Source: Bryum argenteum
Taxonomy: Eukaryota > Streptophyta > Bryopsida > Bryales > Bryaceae
DNA length: 64,000 bases
Direction of reading: 5' to 3'
Assembly: GCA_037043015.1 (NCBI GenBank)
Contig: CM073327.1
Coordinates: forward strand, 11,576,727-11,640,726
Of this stretch, positions 20,126-30,262 are shown piece after piece. The stretch's first letter is position 1, and each line of letters starts with the position of its first letter. The notes below the pieces were generated by a model. It saw nothing but the letters and a program-made list of their open reading frames with translations, was not told where the DNA came from and did no database searches. Made by a program: the position numbers and the translations under genes.

Positions 20126-23100
20126 CTAAACTATGGCGAGCTCAAGGATGCCTCTCTCCATGATCATCTTCACCTCGTTGAAACTTAGGGTAGGCGCATG
20201 AATGAAGAGGTCTACATCTGCTTCAAACTTGCACACCAACACAAAGACATAGTATAGGTGCTTGCAAGGTCTATACGGTTCTCCTCTCTCCCTAGTTTTG
20301 CAATTGTGCTTTTAAACACCGGACAAGTGCAATCTGGTAATGCACCTATTGATAGTTGATAAATCGCTTGCGAATCTGACTCCATGGAAATAATGCATCC
20401 AATTCCTGGCGATGGGACCATAGTGACCTTTAGTATCTTCGCCTGCATCGCACGCGCGAATCAATATTCCGTGTGTCTTAGAAGTTACGCTGCGGATGCG
20501 CCGGAGGTTCCTTGACTTCCTTGATTTTGGGAAGACATCCGCATTCTCCCAGACTGGAATATGTGAAAGGTCCCGTGGCGCGCATGCGGTGTTGAATGTG
20601 CGGTTGAGTGGAAGTCTCTTCTTCGAGGAGTCGGAAACCAAAGATTCTCTAACGCCTCCATCTCCGAACGTGTCGATTTGTCCCTATCTTCACGGGCGAT
20701 TGCCGGGATTGGGGTTGATCTTCCGCTCGAGAGAACGGCTCCACCCACTTCCGACGAGTGCCCTTCACACACCTCTCAATATCGTCGGGGCAGAAGTAAA
20801 ACTTCTCTACCTTCTTGCGGTGACCATTTTTAGAAGGCATCCATATTCCGGTATAAGTTGGTGCAGGTGTGGACTTCCCGTTTTGCACTATACGAGACTC
20901 GCATTTCTTCTTGGTCACTGCATGTTGTGCCCAACAGGACTTGGCTGAGGGCTCCTTCAATCGAGCAATATGCCATAAGTTTTCGTTCACTTTTGTCTCT
21001 TGTACAGCTGTCACTTGATTAATAGAGGCACCAGCGGATGTGGAAGATTCGATTGGGCGTGCTTCGTCTTCGTCGTTCTCGTGAATAGTTGTCAGACTCT
21101 CACCGCAACCCCGGGTAACCCTTCTGCCGATTCGGGGACGCGAGAAATTCACAGTGTCAGGCCTATGGGTTTCCTCTTCCGCTCCGATTGGAACATCATG
21201 CTTACGTTTCTTCGAACCAAAAATCTCGGCACCCTCCAAGTGAGCATCGCGAGTACAAAATATCTCAGCATCCGGGAACTCTATTACTGCCTTATTGAGA
21301 GCTGATGGATCGCCGGTTCTATGAGCCTTACGTTGTGCACTGCGAAGTCGGAGTTCCTCCCTAGACGGACCATGTCCACCCGCTCCACCTTTGGTGTATT
21401 GATAGTAACCCACAACTTGAAGGAAAGCACGAACGTAATCATCAACGGCTGCCATATAGAGATCTCCACCCTTATTTCCCGAAGCTTGCAACCATTTGTT
21501 ATGAATGGATTCTGCAAGGTTGCAAGATGGCATCTCAGCTAGCTCTTCTGCAGATAATTTTTGCTCCTGCCAGGTACGTAAGTGTTGATGTCAAGCTCAA
21601 AGTGAGGGAAGATGTAATTTCGTTGACGAAACTGCCTACTAAAAATAGATTTTTATTTTTTATTTTTTTTGGGAAAGAGATAATAATTTACTTTTATCTC
21701 GACTTAATTGTAAAATCGAAATTACTATAACTTGAAAATTACCGAAGTAAACATTTACTTACCAGTTCCATGAATCCACCCCACTGTCTATAGCGGTGAT
21801 GCCAATACGAAAGCCATAGGCCTAGGTGGTAGAGGCCATTCTCGGAGGTGGCATTTGAGGATGACCACCACGCTCTGATTGCCAAATACCGGGTCTCAGC
21901 TTCATCGGATGAACAAGCATCCTTATATTGCTTACAGAGAACCCTATGTTGATCTTGCAATTCGTGGACGATGTACTTCTTGGTATGAGTTTCTAATGAT
22001 TGCGTCCAATGAAAGTAACAAGTCCGTTCTTGGTCTTCCATCGGAATTGAAGGATCTCCAGAGCCGTAAACAATGCGCACTGCGTTCCAGTTGGCTTGAG
22101 CACTGTCAGCCATAAATCCTTGAAACTTAGGTTTGGGTACTCCGTGCCTAGCCATGACGTGGTTGAGATTCCTCCAGAAGACGAGCTGAGCTTGAGTATC
22201 TTCAGATTGAAAATCAGAACATGCAATGGTTAGAATGCGCTGGTAATTAGGGTCGTACACATGGCACGCCATGGTAGTCCATGGCTTTACCCGTTTAACA
22301 TGGTCAAACATCATCCATGCATTGGAGAGGTCGCCTCCAGGCTGCATCCGGCGAACGAGGTCGACACCACTACCGGGTCCAACTTCTGACATCTTAAAAA
22401 TGAAGACTTTGTCAGAATCGTCTCCTTGGCCCGGGAACATGTTGCGTTGCACATACGCCCAGTTGCTGAGTCCTCTAAGCTTCGTGATGCCATCAAGGAT
22501 GCCGAATCTGCGCATGTACTTGAAAGAGTAGATCCGATTCCGCAAGCTCGGAGAGTTCAAGAGTTGACATCTATCAAAGACTGGCTCAAGTTCTTTAAGA
22601 GTTAGGTGGCCGGATTTGGGGTCATCTTCATCACGTAGAAGAATGTTACCTACTACGTCCTTGCTAGTCTCCAAGACAATTTTGGAAATTGTTGCTTGGG
22701 GGTTGCGATCAACATGCTGTTCGATTAACTCATCTATCATTTGACGTGCGCATCTATAGTCTCCGACTTTGACAGGGTGCTCGTGGGTACCGATATGCAC
22801 ACAAGCACGCTCTTGAATATCATCTCCAAAAACGTAGAAGATTCTGGCAGGACACAGAGCAACGCAGACTGGAGGTTCTCTGCAAATCTTACACACTATG
22901 GTGGACGATGGGGGGGGCGGATCACTCACTGAAAAAGGTTCTTTGGTGATACCTTCAAACTCCACCTCATTGACTCCCGTCGCACGATCCGGGCGTTCCA
23001 AAAAAGGGCACTTGTCATTGTGGCATTGGAGATGACCTACGCAATTTGAAAATCGAAAAGACAAGCCCAAGGTGTTGCTGATATTAGTTGTCATCGTCCT

Positions 23101-24000
23101 AGTCCAGACATGACCGTCATACCGTTTGTCCATCCCTTCCATTGATTTTGCATTCTTGAGTACAGCGGAAGGAAGTGCCGGGGGGAGAACATATAGGGCA
23201 TCTCATTTGAAAGATGGAAGCAGAAAGGATACAATGTGAGTAGGGATGGAATTGAAATCTAGTTTCTTGAGTATATTCTTGCTACCGGGCATGCTACCAA
23301 GTTTCCGTAGACATGGGAGAATTTTTTTGGGTTTTCCTGTTTGAGAAGATGGTGAGGGAGAGGCTAACGAAAAGGGCGTTGATAGAGAAGAGTTCTGCGA
23401 AATAGAGGAGATGGATGGAAGCTTGGCGGAAGGACGACGGTGGAAACGGATGGCTTTCGTTCATCATCGGATGAATCTGATATATCGATACTAATACGCT
23501 TGCCTGGTTCGATCTTGACACTTGCAAAGAGGGGACCAACGTTAGAGATCGTGGAGGAGCTACGAGGTGTTAGAAGTTGAGTCGAGGCGTTCATAACTGA
23601 CTCTGTCAAACCGTATAGGCGATACTTTCCGACTTGACTTCCACATGGTAGCGTTATTATCTAAGACGACGTGTTCTACAACCGTGGAGTACAAGACATG
23701 ATAAGAATGTGGATCAAGAACGTCGGTTTCTAACCACAATGTAGATACATCATAGCCAAAGCGGATTGCAAGCCAAGAAGAGGTGACTTCAGCCACACCA
23801 TGAGGGCCAATGGGAAGACAGAGAGGGACATCAGAGGCGACTGACTTAATCTCGATCAAATCCGGAGAAGGAGGCTCAGTGGTGGAAGCCATGACTTCAG
23901 CCACACTATCAGGGCGAGAAGGAAGACAAGCCGGGACATCGGAGGCAACTGACTTAATCTCGATCAAATCCGGGCAAGGTTGCTGAGAGGAGGAAGCCAT
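20126..24000 (-). pseudogene. MULE transposase with GCM-like zinc domain, DDE core and SWIM finger
   Basis: Leftward-reading pieces. An N-terminal region (24000-23364) has a tandem DLIEIKSVASDVP duplication. The core (23142-21739, 467 residues) has a GCM/WRKY-fold-like zinc domain (C34, C40, C45, C84, C87, C93, C97, H120, H122 in HIGTHEHP). An RNase H-like catalytic region follows, with D280, D346 (FMADSAQANWN), a C-x2-H at 375-378 and E415. A third block (21533-20649) has CNLAESIHNKW. The last has a SWIM finger, CTCP...CKH, whose halves lie in two frames near 20290. GCM/WRKY-type N termini and SWIM fingers are known in Mutator transposases. Splicing may explain some frame changes; others look like damage. 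Confidence 0.75.
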
Positions 24001-24137
24001 GATAGAAGCTAGTACAAGAGAATGGACGAACGAGTGGTACAAAGGAGATAATGAGGTCCTGCGGCGAAGTTTATGTACTGAAATAATGTACTATTGTAAA
24101 TAGTGAATGTAAAAAAGAGTTGCAACTTTATCTAGTT

Positions 24138-24145
24138 TATTTATA
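24138..24145 (-). promoter_or_regulatory. TATA box of the MULE transposase
   Basis: Minus-strand TATAAATA about 95 bases upstream of the first ATG (24042) and about 140 upstream of the likelier start at 24000. The divergent gene has its own TATA at 24376, so 24050-24500 acts as a bidirectional promoter region. Confidence 0.55.
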
Positions 24146-24375
24146 AAGATGGGAAAACTAATTAAGGAACTAAGAATTGAATTTGTGACGGCGGCCGCCA
24201 CTGTCAGAGAATAAGAGCGCCAAAAAATATAATTGAAAATAGATTAGTATAGAGTGTCAGACACGGAATCAGAGTAAAAGATTTTGTACAGTATCGGTGT
24301 GCTGAAGTGGCGATGAGTGTTATTGGGATACGCGTTTAGAGTAGTTAGGGTTAGAAGAACGGCGCATTCAAAGAG

Positions 24376-24382
24376 TATATAG
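24376..24382 (+). promoter_or_regulatory. TATA box of the divergent acidic gene
   Basis: TATATAG, about 125 bases upstream of the first ATG (24500) and 220 upstream of the ATG used at 24595. Confidence 0.5.
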
Positions 24383-24594
24383 TCATTGGGTTAGAGGAGA
24401 TAATCCTCTTTGTTTCAGTTGTACGATATACTCGTATTCACAGAGTCACGCAGTTCAGAATATCGTGTCTTAAGTGGCAAGAGTTTGTAGTTGTTCGCAA
24501 TGGAGGGTGACAGTAGTCAAGTAGAGAGAGGGAAGGATGGCGGACGCGGAAAGAAGAAGAGAAGAGGTGGCATAAAGTTTTTGGATCGAAAGCT

Positions 24595-25301
24595 TTGCGA
24601 AGGAGTGCGATGCGAAAGAAAGATGCGCCGGATGTGTCTGATGACGACCTAATGCAAGATACGGAAGAAGCGATTGATGAGTTCCTCCCCGGGAGGTTTA
24701 GAAAGAATGTGAAGATGCGAATGTTGAACTTGGACGCCATTACTGAGAATACTGGCTGTGAAGACAAAGGAGAACGGATTGATTGGAACGAAGGAGTGGA
24801 GGAGCATGAGTCTAGCAAGCAATCGCTGAGCAGGAGTGGATCTCAAGAATTTGGACGTGAGAGCGTGGATAAAGAGTTCGAAAAAGTAGTAAGTTTAAAT
24901 GGTTGTCTGGGTTTGCAGTAAGTGTAAAAATTGATGTGACATTTAGTCTCAAATGTTTTGATGGATTTGTTCAGTGGGATGATACGGAGACATTCGTTGA
25001 TGACATCTTTGGTGTTCATCCTCAGCAAATTGAAGCAGAAGCACATGGAACAACCCAAGATTGTGAAGTGGAAGAACAGAAAGCGATGGATGGCGATAAT
25101 GAAACAGACGAAGTGGAATTAGATCTGGAACGATCACCGGTACAAATCCCCAACCTTGGAGAGGAGGTTGATCTAGGGTGTCGTCCTGAGTTTATGATTT
25201 ATGAACACCCTAATGGCTTCATTCAATGCTGGTTGATAGATAATAATGAGTTCCCATGGGCTGACGAAGAGGACGTGAGCGAAGCGGTTCCTGATAGTTA
25301 A
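24595..25301 (+). CDS. Acidic two-exon protein of the MULE, divergent from the transposase
   Basis: Exon 1 is 24595-24888 and exon 2 is 24975-25301. The intron (24889-24974, 86 bp) starts GTAAGT and ends TTCAG, and both exon edges are at phase 0, so the spliced frame is open. The product is about 206 residues, very acidic, with no recognised domain; the C-terminal part has PEFMIYEHPNGFIQCWLIDNNEFPW. An upstream ATG at 24500 opens a basic peptide (GRGKKKRR) in a different frame that ends soon after 24595. It may be the true N terminus, shifted by one base, or a decoy. Its place beside the transposase suggests a second element-encoded protein. Confidence 0.55.
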
Positions 25302-26475
25302 TGTGTCACTAGTATGTAGACACAATGAAGCCTTTGATTTAACGTGAACTAAAACAGAAAGCGGATGTACTATTAGAAACGTGAAAATTCAATACATAAA
25401 GATCATGTTCACAAAATTATCACTAAACTATGACTAGCATGTATTTTGTGTTCTTGATTGTAACAAACAAAAATTCCTTTCTCTGAACTTTTATGATCCT
25501 ATGAATTGCGTAATAATTTGTACTCATGTTCTTTGAACACACTCGAAAAAACCACGCCTTGCAAAAAGCATTGGTAGTACAGATGATTATAAGAATTTAA
25601 TGCACATAAAATTCCACGTATCCGAAAGACCTCTATACTATTGCACACCTGAGAATGGAACGCCATCGGTAAGCTTCGGACATTATAATTAATTCCAGTA
25701 AATAATATAAATAAAATTAAAGGTATCTTATCTATAATTTATGGGACTTCACTTCAAACACTCATGACACATAGGATCATCATAATTATCTTGAATTTTA
25801 AGGTAGTCTATAGAGAAAGCGAAATGTTCACTGAATTGGGATATGTAATGACTTCTTTATTAATTGGTGTATGTAATGCTAAAATCGTTGTTACAAAACC
25901 AATGCGGATTTATTTGGGTTCAAAATTTTGGAAATAATGTCATTGAATAATTTAAACCGTTATCGATTAGTGTATTCCAAATTGCTCACTAATCATTCTC
26001 GTTATATTATATTAGACCGTGCATGGTTTTTTACAATGGAAGGTTAATGGAGTTTAGGAGAATGAAAACGATGTAAGAAAACCAATGCTCAGTATTGGTT
26101 TCCGATTGGTGTCTGATCACCGTATTTTAGTCGTGCGAGCGTTTTTCGATGTGCCACGAGAGGGGCTGCGTAATGAGCCCCGAGTTTTTTTTATGTATAG
26201 GCTGTAAATGCCAAGGAGTAGCATTCCATGGGTAATTTGGGGTCGCTGACCTCAAATTTAAATTGGAAATCATCAAAATAAGTAACCAGGGGGTCGAAAT
26301 GGTGAATTTTACAAAATTTGATTTAAAATGTCATTGTCTGATGGGCTCTTCAAAAAACGCTCGTAAGATTGAAATACAGGGATCCCTGGTGTGCCGCCCC
26401 AGTCAAACTCTCACTGACCGCATCGAGGCTTGCAATCTGCTGCAACCTCAGGATGATCGGCAGCATGCACTGAGA
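25302..26475. other. Non-coding MULE interior
   Basis: AT-rich downstream of the acidic gene. No domain-bearing ORF or structured repeat is supported up to the 91-bp tandem repeat. Confidence 0.45.
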
Positions 26476-26720
26476 GCGTCACACAGCCCCCCCACCACAC
26501 TCTCTTAGCGTCTGGATAGAAGTGGCCGTCATGGCAGCGATAGAGAAGAACGAAAATCATGCATTGGCGTCACACAGCCCCCCACCACACTCTCTTAGCG
26601 TCTGGATAGAATTGGCCGTCATGGCAGTGATAGAGAAGAACGAAAATCATGCATTGGCGTCACCGCGCCCCCCCACCACACTGTCTTAGTGGCTCAGTAT
26701 GACTGGCCGTCCCCGGAAGA
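26476..26720 (+). repeat. 91-bp tandem repeat, about 2.7 units
   Basis: The unit starts GCGTCACACAGCCCCCCACC and ends GAAAATCATGCATTG. Copies begin at 26476, 26567 and 26657; the first two differ at a few positions and the third diverges after TGTCTTAG. It sits upstream of a possible short exon, so it may be promoter-associated. Confidence 0.75.
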
Positions 26721-27024
26721 TCCACATGGACTGTAGGTAGGCAGCGCTGAGGTGGTCGGCGCATCAGAGCGCTCATCCACCAGCCGCACTTTTCGCGGAC
26801 TCGGCGAGCCGCAAAGCTCGTTGACTCGGCAGGGGCGCCGGATCTTTGGCTTTCGGCATCAACTTGCTTCTCAGTTTACGATCTTCGCCGTTTCTGAAGA
26901 TTCCATGCGGGACTGCGATGAGCGGTGCTTGAGTGAATCCTGTTGTGAAGGGCTAGAGAGCTTGCAGTGAATCGAGAGAACTGAGAGCATATTTTGAATC
27001 TGTTAGATGCAGATAGTTCCAGCA

Positions 27025-27196
27025 ATGGCGAATCCTGGAGGGGAGGTTACGACGCCGCGGGAATCAAGCGACGATGTAAGCATCTATTCTCCCCCGACCA
27101 TCTTCCTCATCTCAGGGTGGAGACAGTTGCAGTGCAGATTGAAAGGGAAAAGGGTGGTGACGAAGAAAGATATGAACCCAAGAAGTCCTCAGCAGG
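27025..27196 (+). CDS. Possible 5' exons of an unrecognised MULE gene
   Basis: An ATG at 27025 opens MANPGGEVTTPRESSDD, stopping at a GTAAGC donor (27076). A following stretch encoding IEREKGGDEERYEPKKSS ends at CAGGTACGC near 27196. Both look coding by composition, but I cannot confirm the join to 29618, and the intervening intron would contain the whole repeat array. Confidence 0.25.
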
Positions 27197-27379
27197 TACG
27201 CTCACTCTCGCAAACTAGACGTTCCCTCATTCACATTCCACGTTCGAAATACTGAACAGGAACTCTCGATTTCGCAGAAGGCTCTCCTTCATGACATTTC
27301 TTGACATTTCTGTGCTTGGCTTTTCGCTGGCTGCTCCATTTCGTGATTACGATGTCTGCATTTGTGATCATCGTTGGCT

Positions 27380-29170
27380 GCCCCGTTGCTGGACTGTGGT
27401 GCTAGAAATATAGTTCACAAATAACGACCTAGTCAGCTTTGTCGACAACGCCGTCGTTCTGGGTTTTAAACTTCTCGAATGCTGTGCTGGCCCATGGCTT
27501 CTCCGTTGCAGAGTCCTAGTAGTGGCCACAGCGAGTGCTACCTTTCCAGTACAAAAGAACAAGTTTTGTGACAAACCCAGACATCGGTCTAGCCTCCGAA
27601 ATCTTTAATAGCTGAACTGATGAGAACCACCTCTCCGATATTGTGCCGTTTATGCACCACCATCGGTGCCAGTTCGTTGACGAAGCAACTGGTTTGGCCT
27701 CCGAACTGCCCCATGCCGAACTTGTCTTGAGTATTTGAGCCGTGATGTTGTGCCGTCAATTTGCACTGTCGATAAGGAAGCCTCCGGTCTAGCCTCCGAA
27801 ATCTTTGATAGCTGAACTGATGAGAACCACCCGCTCCGATATTGGGCCATTTATGCAGAGCCATCTGTGCCAGTTCGTTGACGAAGCAACTGGTTTGGCT
27901 TCCGAACTGCTCCATGTTTTGAGATTTTGAGCCGTCGATGTTGTGCCGTTAATTTGTCCTTCCCAGTTTCGTCAACGAGAGTGCAATATATTTTAGAACA
28001 AGAAGAGATCAGACCCAGAAGTGTGGTAACCTCTCTTCCTAATCGGGAGCTTCGTTGACGAACCTAGACACCGGTCTTGCCCCCGAAATATTTGATAGCT
28101 AAACAGATCAATACCCCCGCTCCGATATTGTGCCGTTTAGGCTGAGCCATCAGTGCCAGTTCGTTGACGAAGCAACTGGTTTGGCCTCCGACTGCTCATG
28201 CCGAACTTGATTTGAGGATTTGAGCCGTGATGCTGTGCCGTCAATTTGCACTCTCGTTGACGAAGCCTCCAGGCTAGCCTCCGAAATCTTTGATAGCTGA
28301 AGTGAAGAGAACCACCCGCTCCGATATTGGGCCGTTTATGCAGAGCCATCTGTGCCAGTTCGTTGACGAAGCAACTGGTTTGGCTTCCGAACTGCTCCAT
28401 GTTTTGAGATTTTGAGCCGTCGTGTTGTGCCGTTATTTTGATCTCTCGTTGACGAAGCCTTCGGTCTAGGCTACGAAGTTCTCGGTAGTTGAACTGGCTT
28501 TGAATATTGAGTGCCTTTCACCCAGTTTCGTCAACGAGAGTGCAATATTTTTTAGAACAAGATGAGATCAGGTCCAGAAGTGTGGTTACCTCTCTACCAA
28601 ATCCTTAGCTTCGTTGACGAACCCAGACACCGGTCTTGCCTCCGAAGCTGAACTGATGAGAACCACCCGCTCCGATATTGTGCCGTTCATGCGACCATCG
28701 ATGCGATTCGTTGTGAAGCAAGCAAATGGTTGGCCTCCGATCGCTCCATGCCGAACTTGATTTAAGGAATTTGAGCCGTGATGTTGTGCCGTCAATTTGC
28801 ACTCTCGTTGACGAAGCCTCCGGTCTAGCCTCCGAAATCTTTGATAGCTGAACTGATGAGAACCACCCGCTCCGATATTGTGCCGTTTATGCGAGCCTTG
28901 ATGCCATCTCGTTGACGAAGCACCTGGTTTGGCCTCCGAACTGCTCCATGCTGTACATGTTTTGAGATTTTGATCCGTCGATGTTGTGCCGTCAATTTGC
29001 ACTCTCGTTGACGAAGCCTTCGGTCTAGGCTACGAAGTTCTCGGAAGTTGAACTCGCTCACAATATTGAGTGCATTCCTTCCCGATTTCACAACGAGTGC
29101 AAATTTTTTGAATAAAAGTAATGAGACTAGGACATGCATCGCTAAGTTGTCAGTTTCGTAGACGAATCTG
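27380..29170. repeat. Irregular array of about 200-bp units with TTCGTTGACGAA-like palindromes
   Basis: Units beginning near CCGGTCTAGCCTCCGAAATCTT recur at about 27580, 27786, 28068, 28268, 28630 and 28818, with CCGCTCCGATATTG, GTGCCAGTTCGTTGACG and GCCGTGATGTTGTGCCGTCA inside. The word CGTTGACGA occurs at 27675, 27876, 28053, 28162, 28255, 28361, 28446, 28611, 28806, 28910 and 29006, and its complement CGTCAACGA at 27970 and 28529. The outer arms TTCGT/ACGAA are self-complementary. Apparent minus-strand ORFs here are repeat artefacts. Confidence 0.75.
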
Positions 29171-29617
29171 CTATTTTCTAACCTTGACTTGGAGTTCACT
29201 TGTTGTCATTTCCAATGCTATGCTCTATTTGCTCAGAGTAGGACGTTAAGAGGTCCATGTTGCTTTTTTAATGAAGTTTTACAGAAGGTCTAGATTTGGT
29301 ATTTTAGTTTGCAACTTAACCACTAATGTGATGACTATAAATATTTTTTGGTGTTTTTTTGTGAAAGAGTTAAATTTTCTTGATGTCCTTGACTTTTGAA
29401 TTTGAATTTTGAACTCATATGTTAATTTCTTGATTGCTTTTATGGGGATCTCATAGATTAGGTGGGGTATTAATATCAAGCACGGTATGTAGGAAATCAT
29501 GAGTTGTTCTAGATCTATACGTTTCATCATTATAATTATAACACCAATATTTCTTCTCCTCTCTTATTGAGAATATTTTGCTTACACCCACAATTTTGGT
29601 TGTGTTTTATGATGTAG

Positions 29618-29928
29618 GAATCCATTGATTTCGAGCCGGAGGACTTGGAGTCTGAGAGCGTTAGTAGTTGTTCTACCATGCAAGCTATAGTCCTAGACGT
29701 AGCTGATAATCGCAATTTGGTTCCGGCACTTCCAGCTGCTATCTCGATACTACTAACACCGAATGTATTCAATCACCATTGACGGAGCTAGGGACCATGG
29801 TTAATGAAGATCAACCTACTTATATGCAGGGTTTGAGGGCACGTAAGAAGCAATTGCGCTTGGAAGCTCTAGCACGAGCTAGACTTGGCCCGCGGCGTTC
29901 TAATAGAATTGCTGCGAAGTCAAACTAG
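29618..29928 (+). CDS. Small terminal exon with a basic tail, upstream of the ParB/methyltransferase gene
   Basis: After an acceptor (GATGTAG, ending 29617) the frame ESIDFEPEDLESESVSS is acidic. About 30 codons later the frame shifts to one reading through MVNEDQPTYMQGLRARKKQLR to GPRRSNRIAAKSN and a stop at 29928. The RRSNRIA-type end resembles nuclear, DNA-binding tails. The 5' exons are uncertain. Confidence 0.35.
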
Positions 29929-30262
29929 ATTTATATTGTTTATCTTCATGTCGATGTTCTGACTTGATACAATACGATGGGTTCATGACACGGTTCATGT
30001 GGTTTTTATTTTCACTTTTTGCACTAGCTTATTTCTATATGATTTGTCATTGTTGTTTACTAAATCTCATCGGTTCTCTTAAGCAGACCCCACCTCAAGA
30101 AATCATTCCGGATACACAGCCTTCGCGCGATATTGATGATGTCGACGAAGGGGATACTATTTTGGTTGGAGAAGCTCCAAATGTTGGATCTGCCGGAGAA
30201 GCTCCTTACCCCCTGATATTGTGCAGATTAGGGTACATTGATATGCCAAGTCATTTGGTGAG

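Noticed and set aside
27589..29002. Several minus-strand ORFs with FGSQTSCFVNELAQM-type repeats
   Set aside because: They are translations of the 200-bp repeat units, with frames breaking between units, and have no domain.
27380..29170. CRISPR-like array
   Set aside because: Units are long and diverged with no regular short repeat/spacer pattern, and the genome is eukaryotic.
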